From: Takakia lepidozioides
Lineage: Eukaryota; Streptophyta; Takakiopsida; Takakiales; Takakiaceae
Assembly (NCBI GenBank): GCA_030704615.1
Contig: CM060734.1
Location: 20,894,001-20,958,000 of the forward strand
Length of the DNA stretch: 64,000 bases
Reading direction: 5' to 3'
The position numbers were made by a program, and so were the translations under genes. Below the pieces are notes generated by a model. That model ran no database searches, was not told where the DNA came from, and saw nothing but the letters and a program-made list of their open reading frames with translations. Below are positions 20,171-30,479 of the stretch, piece by piece (within the stretch, counting starts at the first letter, position 1; each line of letters starts with the position of its first letter).

Positions 20171-21799
20171 TTAATGACAGTCGTTCTTGCAATCCATGTC
20201 CGGCTGTGTGTCTCGCCCTGACGTCGACGTGTCCATTTCTACACGTGCCTTCGTCCACTTTTCCGCTGGCCACTCTCCGGATGTTAACCCACGTCCACAT
20301 GTCACTGATCCTATGGATTGTGTAACCCTAGTAGGCTGTGTTGTGCTGTGACAGGCTGTGTCATACTGTGGTACGCTGTGATAGGCTGTGTGGCATTGTG
20401 GTAAGCTGTGATAGGCTGTGACACATTGTGATGGGCTGTGATAGGCTGTGTTGCGCCGTGCTGGGCTGTGATATGCTGTGTCGCGCCGTGCTGGGCTGTG
20501 ATAGGCTGTGTTGCGCCGTGCTGGGCTGTAATAGGCTGTGTTGCGCCGTGCTGGGCTGTGATATGCTGTGTCGCGCCGTGCTGGGCTGTGATAGGCTGTG
20601 TCACGCCTATACTGCCCGCCCTGGTCATATACGCTCGGCCTAGCGACAAGTGCTCCATACTCTCTTAGTATCACTGGCGCAGCCCGTGACTGTTTTTGCG
20701 TTTCAACATGCAAATCATGCTGCAATGGTTTGTCATGGATACCACTGTACCCCTTTAACTTATTGGCATTGACTCTTCCCAGCATCTCTTTGTTAATGGT
20801 TTGTAACATGGCGGTGTTGTTATCAAACATCTTCTGTATGACATAAGGTCCTTTCCTTGGTGATTTAAGCTTAGAAGCTTTAATCTTTCCCTTCTTCTGC
20901 AACCAGAGAACCAAATCTCCCGTCTTCAAAGTCTTTAACTTGCCTTCATCAAACTGTTCCTTTCTCTTCATCTGAATTCTGGTCATGTTATCAGCTGCAT
21001 CAGCACGTATTTCTTCCACATGGTATAATTCATGTTTCCTGACCTTAATTGAATCTTGCAATTCCATTCTCTTTCCCCATTCCGTTCTCATGGTAGGTAA
21101 CAGGAATTCCACTGGAAATAAAGCTTCCATACCATAAACTAATTGGAATGGTGTATACTTAGTGGTGACTTTATATGAAGTCCTGTATGACCACAAAGCT
21201 GTCAGCAGCTTTGTATCCCAATCCGTTCTGTTTGCATTGACTATCTTAGCCAAGATAGTACATAGTATTTTGTTGGTAGCCTCTGCCTGCCCATTACCCT
21301 TTGGGTAATATGTTGTACTCTTCCTATGCACAATCATGAACTCTTTACTCAATAATTCAATGGTCTCATTAATGAAGTGACTTCCCTGATCACTGATAAA
21401 TTCCAAGGGACAGCCAAATCGTGTAAGTATGTTTTTATACAGGAACCTTGCTGTGGACTTGGCTGTGTTGTCCCTCAAAGCCTTAGCTTCCACCCACTTC
21501 GTAGTATAATCAGTGGCTGTAATTATGTACCTGTTCTGTGTATTCTTGGCTGGTGGGTTAATTGGTCCAACAAAGTCTAGTCCCCATTTCTGAAATGGTT
21601 CCGTAGGCATTGTAGGATGCAAAGCCATCTTCCCAGATCTCTGCAAAGGTCCTAGCCTCTGACATTCATCACAACTCTGACAATACTTGTGTACATCTTT
21701 GAACAAAGTAGGCCACCAGTAATCTGCATGTAGTATCTTCCTACTGATAGTCTCTTCTCCAAAATGACCTCCTGCCACTCCTTTATGAACTTCCTCCAA
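20171..21799 (-). CDS. Integrase of element A with a repeat-extended C-terminus
   Basis: The frame gives an HHCC zinc-binding region (GGHFGEE ... YCQSCDECQR) and a complete DDE core: D in GLDFVGPI, D in ISDQGSHF, E in NGQAEATN. The region after it (KTGDLVLWLQKKGKIK, KGPYVIQKM) is the usual GPY/F-type C-terminal domain; there is no chromodomain. From about residue 390 the protein runs into tandem RR(D/N)TAYHSPA decapeptides encoded by a 30-bp minisatellite, then a Ser/Thr-rich end. It would insert element cDNA into the genome. It is the longest uninterrupted part of the element and is fused to RNase H in the intact polyprotein; the upstream frame is broken near 21,803. Confidence 0.85.
   Translation of the reverse strand: MEEVHKGVAGGHFGEETISRKILHADYWWPTLFKDVHKYCQSCDECQRLGPLQRSGKMALHPTMPTEPFQKWGLDFVGPINPPAKNTQNRYIITATDYTTKWVEAKALRDNTAKSTARFLYKNILTRFGCPLEFISDQGSHFINETIELLSKEFMIVHRKSTTYYPKGNGQAEATNKILCTILAKIVNANRTDWDTKLLTALWSYRTSYKVTTKYTPFQLVYGMEALFPVEFLLPTMRTEWGKRMELQDSIKVRKHELYHVEEIRADAADNMTRIQMKRKEQFDEGKLKTLKTGDLVLWLQKKGKIKASKLKSPRKGPYVIQKMFDNNTAMLQTINKEMLGRVNANKLKGYSGIHDKPLQHDLHVETQKQSRAAPVILREYGALVARPSVYDQGGQYRRDTAYHSPARRDTAYHSPARRNTAYYSPARRNTAYHSPARRDTAYHSPARRNTAYHSPSQCVTAYHSLPQCHTAYHSVPQYDTACHSTTQPTRVTQSIGSVTCGRGLTSGEWPAEKWTKARVEMDTSTSGRDTQPDMDCKNDCH
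20335..20615. repeat. 30-bp minisatellite inside the integrase tail
   Basis: The junction CGCCGTG/CTGGGCTGT occurs at 20,454, 20,484, 20,514, 20,544 and 20,574, exactly 30 bp apart, with decayed units on both sides. As 30 is a multiple of three, it adds ten residues per unit. The core GGCTGTGATAGGCTGTG is related to the LTR minisatellite. Confidence 0.9.
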
Positions 21800-21803
21800 A
21801 ACT

Positions 21804-22550
21804 TTATAAGCATCGCTTCAGCACTCCATCTGGTCCTAGCTTATACATTCTGCTCCCTACCATAGTATAAGGTAGAGCCTTGATAGCAATTCTCTTTCTC
21901 TGCTCCTTTCCATAACTTGGTGGGCACTGACCATGAGCAAGGTAGTATCTGATTGGCCACTGCCAATCTAACCAGTCATCTGCACTTCCCTGCACCTTCA
22001 CTGCAAATAGACTCGCATCTGGTAATTGATCATCTACTCCCGTGGCTGGTTCTCCTGTTGATAACCGTGACAAGTGATCCGCCACAAGATGCAGCCTCCC
22101 AGGCTTGTAAACAACCTCGAACTCAAACTCGTGCAAGATTATCAACCATCTTGCTATTCTTCCACTTATCAGAGGTTTGTTTACCAGGTATATCAGAGCC
22201 TGGTGATCCACATAGAACATAAACTTCTTGCCCAACAGGTAATGCCTGAATTTCTTCACTACATAGATCATTGCCAATGCTTCTCTTTCCGTTGTGCTAT
22301 AATTTCTTTCGGCATTGTTCATCAATCGGCTAGCATAGTACACAGGTGAATCTATCCTTCCTGTAACATTTTGGGCTAACACTGCTCCTAGTGCTTCTCC
22401 AGAAGCATCACAGTGTACATGAAACATTTCCTGCCAGTGAGGATTAATCAGCACAGGTGTAGTTGTTACTGACAATGTAAGTTCCTCAAAAGCCTGTTGA
22501 CATTCAGGTGTCCATGCAAACACTTCATCTTTCTTCAGAAGTTTGCTCAA
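21804..22550 (-). pseudogene. RNase H region of element A
   Basis: The frame opens with the RT-RNase H connection (FAWTPECQQAFEEL) and contains HVHCDASGEALGAVLAQ, TEREALAMIYVVKKFRHYL and KFMFYVDHQALIYL, the usual RNase H landmarks including the DAS and TERE acidic residues. It degrades the RNA strand of the hybrid during reverse transcription. It is in the same frame as RT but is separated from it by TAG at 22,563-22,565. Confidence 0.85.
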
Positions 22551-22562
22551 TGGTGCTGCTAT

Positions 22563-23712
22563 CTATGCATACCGTCTGACAAATCTTCTGTAATAACTGG
22601 TTTGCCCAAGGAGTCTCCTTAGACTCTTAACATTCACTGGTGATGGAGAGGCTTTAATGGCCTCTGTTTTCCAGGGATCCACAAGAAGTCCCCTCTTACA
22701 CACGATGTGTCCCAGAAGCACCCCTGAGTTCACACAGAAAGTACACTTCTCTGGATTCAGGCCCAGACCTCTCATCCTGCATCTGGCCAGACATAACTCC
22801 AATTTATGCAAGTGCTCATTCTTAGAGCTGTACACACTGAAATCATCCAAGAATACCTGCATGAAATCATCCAGATACTCATGAAAAGATTCACTTATCA
22901 CTCTCTGAAAGGTTGCCCGGTGCATTACAAAGTCCAAAGGGCATGACTTTGTATGCATAAGCACCCCAGTCTGTGATGAAAGCTGTCTTTCCTTGGTCTT
23001 CTTCTGCCACTTGCACTTGATTATAACCACTGAAGCCATCCATGAATGAGTACATCTCATGGCCTGCCACAGTGTCCAATACTGCTTCTGTGAATGGCAA
23101 TGGGAAAGGATCTTTCTTCGTACAAGCATTCAGCTTCTTGTAGTTCACACAAACTCTTAGTTTACCATTCTTCTTGGGAACTATCACAATGGGTGACAAC
23201 CAAGTTGTATACTCTATTGGGTATATAAACTTAGCCTTAGCCAACTTCTTGATCTCTTCTCCAACCTTCTGTGCATAGTTGGGATTCATTCTGTACCTTG
23301 CCTGCTTGATTGGTACTGATCCTGGTTCCAATTCAATCTTATGCTGACAGATCTCAGGTGGTATCCCTTTTAGATCCTCGTAGCTCCAAGCAAATACATC
23401 TCTGTATTTGATGAACAAACTCTTAGCTTCTTCAAAGAATTCTGGCTCCAAATCAGCTCCTACCTTCACCATCCTTGGTTCCTCTTTAGTTCCCACATTC
23501 ACTTCCCTCACCTGCTCATCAGCTGTGATTGTCCAACCAGTCACCACTTCATCTTGTAAACTCACAGTGGCTGGTTCCTCTAGGATTTCCATTTCTCCTT
23601 CTCTTTCTTCATAGAAATGTGATGGGTAACTGCTGGTTTTCTCTTCAATTGTTGTTGCTGACACTACACCACAGCAGATACCTCTTAAACAACTTAGGCC
23701 TTCCAGCCGCAT
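22563..23712 (-). pseudogene. Reverse transcriptase of element A, frameshifted
   Basis: The minus strand gives PIKQARYRMNPNYAQKV, SPIVIVPKKNGKLRVCVNY, YSFMDGFSGYNQVQV and MPFGLCNAP, then in a shifted frame TFQRVISESFHEYLDDFM, VFLDDFSVYS and KCTFCVNSGVLLGHIV. FLDD is the catalytic motif. At about 22,916 the sequence has GCCCGG where element B has GCTGG, so one extra base causes the shift. The domain ends at an in-frame TAG (22,563-22,565) that element B shares. Confidence 0.9.
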
Positions 23713-24025
23713 CTCTGCAACCTGCTCCCACTCTGGGTGTGCAGCGAACAGGGTAGCTTCCTGCTCCTCATCAAGTCCTCATCTCCAGTCATACTCTCTG
23801 ACCCCTCGAGGTCTTCTCGTAGCAGGTAATCTACTAGATTTCTTTGTGGTAATTTGTATCTCGTGCATCCCATTATGCACGGTTAGTAACTGAGAATTCC
23901 AGTCATGGAATACCCTGGCCTGTTTCAGCCACGGACGTCCCAATAATAAGGAGTAAGCCTCCATGACTTCATCCATCTTCAACACAGTTACTATGATCAT
24001 AAAGATCATCTTCTGTATCTGTATC

Positions 24026-24754
24026 TTAACTCCTCTTATCAATCCCACTTCTTTGATCTGCCATTGTTACTATAAATGGGGCTGGTTTCATGTTACTTAG
24101 ACCAAGCTTCTTCCTTAATTGGTCTGTCATGATATTTACTCCAGAGCCTCCATCTATCAGTACATCAGTTAGTTCTGTGCTTCCAATTCTCAATTGGATT
24201 ACTGGCATAGAATCATCAAAGTCCATGACTGTTTCTCGCCCTTCCGGCTTCACATTATAACTGGTCACCTTGCTGTTCAGGTCTGTGTTTCCTGTCTCCT
24301 GGGCAATTCGATTGATTGCTTGATACAGCCTGTGTCTACAATAAGGTGCCACAACCAATAGCTATCCAATGGTAATCTCTGCTTTGGTCTGGCATATTAC
24401 TTCAGCCAAAGCCCCTTCATTACTTTGCATGTCTGCAGCTTCTTTCTTCCTTTCATCCTCACTCACTTCTTCTTCTCCATCAGAATCAGAGGAATCTGCC
24501 ACAGGAATATCAGTACTCTTCTGCATTTCCCTTATGGTATCTGCCACTTCCTTGTGCAGTTCCTTCTCATCTCTCCAAGCCTCATCATCTTCAGGCATAT
24601 CACTGCCATTTCCAGTATCATCATCTTCCTCAACTACTGGAGGTATTGGTTTGGCTTTGCTTCTTGTTACTATCATTGTACTTACTTCTGGTACAACACA
24701 TGGCCTAACCATGTGAGCTGCCACCACTGGGCCCTCATTCACAGGAGCTCTCAT
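24026..24754 (-). pseudogene. Gag-protease linker and aspartic protease of element A
   Basis: An acidic linker (SSDSDGEEEVSEDERKKE) leads into the protease, with PVIQLRIGSTELTDVLIDG followed by GSGVNIMTDQL. IDGGSGVNI is the plant Ty3 form of the D-T/S-G active site. The enzyme cuts the polyprotein. There is a stop between 24,362 and 24,358 and the frame is lost after ADQRSG near 24,045, where element B continues with VQPLGLISG. Confidence 0.85.
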
Positions 24755-27296
24755 CTCATTCTGGTGTCTAATCCAGAATGAACAGGCTGCCTTGCGATGT
24801 CACAATAGTAACACAGTTCTTCACCATTGGGTCCTCGCCCTTGGTCTGCTCTTGGATTATTTCTGTAATCCTGATTCCCTGGCTGGTAATTCCCCCTTGG
24901 ATTACCCTGATAGTTGCCTCTGGCATTACCTTGGTAATTCCCTCTTGAATTACCTCTCCCTTCCATGCCATTGTTATAACCACCAGGCCTACCATAATGG
25001 TCCTGATCATTGTTTCTTCTTGGCTGGGGCTGCACTTGATGCACCCTTACTTGCCTAGGTTCTCTTGCAGCTGTCCTTCTGTTGTAGTAACAATTCTCAG
25101 TAGAATGGTTATCCATTTTACAGATAGTACAGTGTTTCTCCTTCATGTGGCATTCAGTGGTGGTATGGCCTTCATTCTGGCACTTTGCACACCATACACC
25201 CTTCCTCCAATGTGTTGCAGCCTCTGTGGCATACTTCTTCAAGATTTCTTCTAATGTTTTCTCATAGTTATCCCTCTTCAACTTCTCCTTTCTCTTACTC
25301 TTCATTTTTAGTTCTCGCTCTTCTTCTTCATCTGACTCATCCTCAGAGTCTTCATCATCCCTTTTCTCTCTCCTGAGCATTCCCAATTGCTCAATTCTAT
25401 TTGCAGTTTCAAATGCCTCCTCCACTGTATTATGGGGTAACATATCCACTTTCTTTTGCAACTCTGGTCTTAGTCCACTCACAAACCAAGTCTTCTGTAA
25501 ACCTGGTGTTGGTACAGCAGCCAGCTTTTTCATCATCAATTCCATCTTTTCCATACTCCTCAACAGTTTCATGCTTCCTTTGCTTTAACTGTTGTAAACT
25601 TCCATACACTTCATCCTCAGTTTTACTTGCCCTAAACCTATTTCAGAATGCTATATTCAAGCCATTCCAGGTTAGGAAATGATTATCAGGGAATCTTGCA
25701 TACCATTCACTTGCTTTCTTGATAAGTGAACAAGGAAACAAACTCATCTTGGCATCATCGCCATTCTCATTGTTCACTATACACATGTGCTCAAATTGGC
25801 TAATGTGTACATCGGGATCCCCTTTTCCTGAATATATTGGAAAAGATGGTTTTGCCCGTGTTGGTTGTAACGCCATCTGTGGCCCTACCTTCTGCCCACT
25901 GACAGGTGCTGGCACCTTTGCTGGTGCTGGTCCTTCAGGACCTGTTGTTGTTGTGGTGGATCTTCCACCAAGTGGTGGCCCTTGAGCACTCCCTGCTACT
26001 GGCCCCACGATATTCCCAGTATTCCCAACTCCAGTTGCACTACTTCCCACACTCCCTGTCCCCCCAGAGCCAGATCCAGCCAGCCCGCCTGATCCCCCTG
26101 AGCCGACACCTTCGTTGGCCTGTGATCCAAGTGCTCCACTTGATCCAAGTCCAACGGGTTGGGATGTCCTGGTTGTAGTCTCAACCTCAGCTGTTGGGTC
26201 TACTTCTTCATACTCTTCCTCTTCCAATTTCTTCTCTCTATTTTCAACCTCCAAGTTCTGCCCTTGGGTTTCTTCTTCACTCATGTAACTCAGCTGCAAT
26301 GGTGTTGGAGAGTCTGAACTCTCCGTTGGCTCTGCCACATCCTCTCCTCCTTCTTCACCTTCCGCTTCAGAAACTGGAGTTCCTGCTTTTGGTGTTCCAT
26401 GCCAACTCTTATCAAAGATTTCTGTCAAATCTTTTATCCAGGGATGTACCTCAGATCTTTCACCTCGTGATTGATCTTCTTCCCGTACCAATTCCCTTAA
26501 TCTTTCTTGCAAAGAAAAAGAAGGAGTGGCATCCAACTCTAGTTCTTCCGGTATGGATGATGTACTCTCTGATCTTAATGGTGTGAGAGGTCCAGATGAT
26601 TCCCCTATGTCTATTCCTCTCTCCCAAAGATATGGATAATTAGCTTTCAGATAGCTTTCTCTTTTTGCTGAATATCTCTGGCGTCTAGCTTCTCTTTCAT
26701 CACTTATGTCCCATGTCTTTCATTTCTTTTAATGTGGCAATAACCAAAACTCTCTTCTGTAATATCTCTCGTATATGCCTGGGTTTCTTTCAAGCTTCAA
26801 TGCACCCTTGGCTATACTAGAAGTCCCCGTTACCATATAACCATATAGCAAACAAGTCTGGAAAGCTGTTCTTGGTGTGAGTTTGACCCACAAAATATCC
26901 TTTGGAATCCAATTCTTTACCATTACAAGCTCTTCATGCATATGAGTATAAACATTCACTTTTCTTTCCTCCCAGCCTTCAAACTCTACTCGCTTAATGG
27001 ATAGCAATGCTATCACATAAACCAGTGTTGGTAACCAACGTGCTCTTCCTCTACAGGCCACCTGATAAATCTTTATCACTCCTTTCTCCAGACCCCACTC
27101 AGGGTCAGCATCATGCACTCTCTTAAGAATGTTTTCTTTACAACCGTCTGGCAATTCCAAGAACCTCTAAAAGAATCGTTTGGACAATCTTTCCTTCTCA
27201 GTTTCACAGGGAATTTGATTCACATCAAATTCCTTAATTCTCCATCCACCATGATCCCACCAGATGCCTGTCACATCTGGTTGTTCATGACCCAGT
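24751..27296 (-). pseudogene. Gag of element A, with N-terminal leader region
   Basis: Gag binds RNA and forms the particle. The frame opens just after the primer site, continues through 27,160-26,729 and 26,536-25,643, interrupted by stops near 27,167, 26,729 and 26,713, and shifts frame near 25,640. The middle is a Pro/Gly/Ser linker and a Gag core (FPIYSGKGDPDVHISQFEH). The end has two good CCHC knuckles, CAKCQNEGHTTTEC and CTICKMDNHSTENC, an Asn/Arg/Gly-rich stretch, and a third knuckle missing residues (CYYCDIARQPVHS). Confidence 0.8.
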
Positions 27297-27314
27297 TCCC
27301 CAGTATGGTCGCCA
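27297..27314 (-). other. Primer-binding site of element A
   Basis: The minus strand reads TGGCGACCATACTGGGGA two bases after the 5' LTR. From memory of the Athila primer site for tRNA-Asp, 13 of 18 positions agree, including TGGCG and GGGGA. The tRNA assignment is an inference. Confidence 0.65.
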
Positions 27315-27316
27315 AA

Positions 27317-28498
27317 TGTCGCGCGGCTTTTACTCACCCATCCCTTCGCTATCCGAGGTGGGAACTCCAAGATAGAAGAGTTGGAAATCTCTAAGCACTC
27401 AGCCCGCTCAGAACAATCAGTCATGACCTACAACTAGTGTATCATGGGGGTGTTTCCTATTTGTACTCCTTCCCGCATTCATGTTAGCGAGTTACTTTAC
27501 TGTCTGCAATTAAGTATCAGTTTGCTTCAGAAATCTATCAAGTTCCATCCATTCATTCCACAGCTTCACTCAGGTCTCTCTACACAGTGTGAGTATGAAG
27601 TATGTATCAGATTAATATCTATCAAGTATCAGGCTGAAGCCATGGTGTCTCTATTCTGCTCTACATTACAACTCTACTTCTTGCATTCAGCAAGTATCAA
27701 CAGATCGTTCTCCTCCTACTCCGTGCTCTCCCTCTTTCTGCTCAAAGATGCGCTCTCCGCTTCATTTCCAAGTTCTGATCCCCCCCCCCCCCCCCCCTCG
27801 AAGTTTTTCCAGAAGTGATTCCCCAAGAAGTGATCCTTTTCCAGTCCTCGCTCCTCGCTTTATCTTCCTACCCGTTGTTCTAACCGTTTCCCTCACTAAC
27901 CGTCATCCGTGAACTAACATGTTCCATTCGCAGATGTTGTTCCCCACAATCGTCCCCTGTCCTGTTATCCGTTCCCTATGGTCGTGACAGCTGTGTCAAG
28001 CTGTGATTGGATGTGTGAAACTGTGACAGGCTGTGACTGGCTGTGCGACTGTGTTGGGTTGTGTCGGGCTGTGTCTAGCTGTGACTGGCTGTGCAACTGT
28101 GTCTGGCTGTGACGGGCTGTGTCGGGCTGTGATTGGCTGTGCGAAGCTGTGACGGCTGTGTCTGACTGTGTCAGCTGTGTCGGACTGTGACGGACTGTGA
28201 CGGGCTGTGTTGAACTGTGATGGGCTGTGTTGGCTGTGACGGGCTGTGTTGAACTGTGATGGCTGTGTTGGCTGTGACGGGCTGTGACGGGCTGTGTTGA
28301 ACTGTGATGGGCTGTGATTGGCTGTGACGGGCTATGTTGAACTGTGATGGGCTGTGTTGGTTGTGACGGGCTGTGTAACCCCATCCTAAAGTGTGCTGCT
28401 GTCACCCCTAAGGCTCCTGTTGGTCTCAGTCTGTGCAAAAATTAAGGGTACCCCACAGATCTCGTAAAAGTGCCTAAGTCCCAGACAGTCCTCTAACA
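27317..28498 (-). repeat. 5' LTR of element A (1,182 bp)
   Basis: It matches the 3' LTR from TGTCGCGCGG to CTCTAACA, with a C18 tract at 27,780-27,797 and a longer GGCTGTG minisatellite at about 27,983-28,376. As the 5' LTR it would hold the element's promoter. Confidence 0.92.
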
Positions 28499-28503
28499 AC
28501 CCC
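28499..28503. other. Target-site duplication ACCCC, right side of element A
   Basis: It repeats the five bases at 15,373-15,377. Joining the flanks with one copy restores the acceptor GGAAGCAG before the JmjC exon. Confidence 0.9.
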
Positions 28504-28689
28504 TGCTTCCACACCACCAAATTTTATGTTCACAACCTCTTACCTAATCTAGTCATTTAGGGTTAAGGGTTGAGTAGAAGCCCATGTTAAGTTTCAAGGT
28601 CCTTCATCACCTAATCTAGTCGAATTGAGTAATACAAGTGGTGTCAAATGGAGGCCCATACTTGGGCATCTTCTTACCAGCACAACAAC

Positions 28690-30048
28690 AACCACCTTCC
28701 AGAATTTTGCAAACATGTTCACCAGGGTATTGTTCAAAATGACATCTGGTACAATTCCAGCTCTGAAGATGTCGCCATGGACTTCTTTCCCCTTTTCCAG
28801 AGCTGCCAGGGCAGTGTTTAGAATGACATTTGGTACTTTCCAGCTTTGACGATATCCCCATGCACCTCTTTGCCCTTCTCTAGGGCTGCCAAGCTTGCAC
28901 GATGCCACATCTTGTTCAGCCATAGTGTTGAACACTCCCTTTGCATCCTAGATGCACCCACATTTTGCAAACATGTCCACCAGGGTGTTGTTCAAAATGA
29001 AATCTGGTACAATTCCAGCTCTGAAGATGTCGCCATGGACCTCTTTCCCCTTTTCCAGAGCTGCCAGGGCACTGTTCAGAATGACGTTTGGTACAATTCC
29101 AGCTTTGATGATATCCCCATGCACCTCTTTGCCCATGACCAGCTCTGCTGCCTACTGCTGTGAGCTGCATTGTTCCTGTTTGAACTCAGTTAAGTCAGTC
29201 GCCAAAAGATCAAGTTGTTCTCCAGCAGCTTTCAGGTGTGATTGGGGCAGTCCTTGAAGCACCAAAATTTTGGCATTATCTATCGTTGCACTACCCACAT
29301 GAGGAGCTGCCCTCTCCTCAGCAGCCTTGGCAGTCTTGCCGAGTCCAACTATCATCACATGTAGGGTTTATAGTTCCTGTTCAGGCTCAGCCACTCTGGT
29401 ATCTAAAGGGCGAATTTTCTCAGTAGAATCCTTTTGCTGCACTGTCAATAGTTCAAGTGCCTCTTGTGCGTGACCTGGCTGAGCTAATCTAGCCATCATC
29501 CCATTCCATGAGATCATATCATGCTTGGGAAATTTTGCAAACACTTCCCGTGCATCTTCCACACCCCCGCATTTGCAATACATGCTGACGAGGGCGTTCC
29601 CCATACTGACATTTGACTGAAATCCAGCTCTAATGATGCCCTCATGGAGATGCTTGCCTTGCTCTATCAACAATGGGCTGGAACATGCATTCAAGATGCA
29701 CAAGAAAATGACCTTATCTGCCTTCACACCTTCTCATTGCATCAGATTCACTCGATTCACAGTAAACTTATGCACCCGATTGTCAACCTCAATGCAGCTG
29801 TGCCCTGCCTCCTTTCTGATACCTTTGTCCTTCATCATTGCTCTCGCCTCTGTGGGATCACCCCACCTGCCAGCTGCAGCCCCACACTTGGGATACATAT
29901 CAACGAGAGTATTCTCCAGATTCAAATATGACTCTGTTCTAACATCGATCGCAGCATGGACCTCTTTGCCCTTTTCCAGGGCTGTCAGGCTTGCACATGC
30001 ATGGAGAACGCAAATGAACAACTTTGTTGGGCAATACCCCTTGCTCAA
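28690..30048 (-). pseudogene. PPR protein relics including an E motif
   Basis: From 30,048 downwards the minus strand gives CASLTALEKGKEVHAAID, NTLVDMYPKCG and, after a jump, an E-type end (MMKDKGIRKEAGHSCIEVDN then RVHKFTV). Next come IIRAGFQSNVSMGNALVSMY, CKCGGVEDAREVFAKFPKHD and ISWNGMMARLAQ (29,727-29,368). A non-PPR segment (29,358-29,152, helical, unrecognised) separates this from two further copies of the GKEVHGDI(I/F)(K/R)AGIVP block at 29,136-28,948 and 28,849-28,690. The order E motif before inner repeats shows at least two different PPR genes or a rearrangement. No piece is complete. Confidence 0.85.
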
Positions 30049-30138
30049 TCATTTGCTCATAGGTCGCAAGCGCATTTGGCTTTAAGCCTTTTTGTTGCAA
30101 GATGGACAAACTCCTTCACATCGTACATTGAGAAAAAA

Positions 30139-30243
30139 CCACACATTGCGATTGCGGTTGTCCATCGTGAAGGTGGCCAGCCGCTTCCCATAGTAGTCGA
30201 TGGCCACATCGTGCACCACATCTTCATGCCCCGATTCTAGGGT
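30139..30243 (-). pseudogene. SEC13-like N-terminal fragment
   Basis: The minus strand reads TLESGHEDVVHDVAIDYYGK, then RLATFTMDNRNRNVW. ETGHEDxVHDVxxDYYGKRLAT is the start of SEC13, a WD40 protein of the COPII coat and the nuclear pore. After RLAT the expected ASSDRTIKIW is replaced by a diverged stretch, and no further WD40 blade follows. About 35 residues are preserved. The upstream ~200 bp form a tandem repeat. The identification rests on this one block. Confidence 0.75.
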
Positions 30244-30269
30244 TTGAGTCCCTATCCGCCCCCTATCCC

Positions 30270-30440
30270 ACCAGCTCCGCTCGTCGTCTCTCATGATCAG
30301 ACTCGACACTAAAACAAAACAAAGATAGCTCCACCCTGATCGAAGTCGCTCATGATCAGACTCGACACTATAAGAAAGCAAACACAGCTCCGTCCTGTTT
30401 GTCGTCTCTCACGATCAAACTCGACACAAAGAAAACAAAC
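30270..30440. repeat. About 57-60-bp tandem repeat, three copies
   Basis: CTCATGATCAGACTCGACAC occurs at about 30,290 and 30,349, and as CTCACGATCAAACTCGACAC at about 30,408, each followed by an A-rich stretch and GCTCC(A/G)(C/T)CCTG. It lies directly upstream (on the minus strand) of the SEC13-like piece. Confidence 0.8.
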
Positions 30441-30479
30441 AGATGGCAGGGGAGACAAAAAAAACACTAAGTCCCCTCT

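Larger units (their letters stand above)
15378..28498 (-). mobile_element. Element A: full-length Athila/Tat-like Ty3 LTR retrotransposon
   Basis: The element is about 13.1 kb, transcribed on the minus strand. It has two LTRs starting TGTTAG and ending GCGACA (minus strand), a 5-bp target duplication, a primer-binding site and a polypurine tract. The order is gag, protease, RT, RNase H, integrase, then a long extra ORF before the 3' LTR. The RT active site FLDDFSVY, the absence of a chromodomain, the extra ORF and a primer site resembling that for tRNA-Asp all point to the Athila/Tat branch. Several nonsense codons and frameshifts make it inactive. Element B at 40,370-56,727 is the same family. 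Confidence 0.9.

Noticed and set aside
20428-20668. Cysteine-rich plus-strand frames (CCAVLGCD repeats)
   Set aside because: They are antisense readings of the 30-bp minisatellite in the integrase gene.
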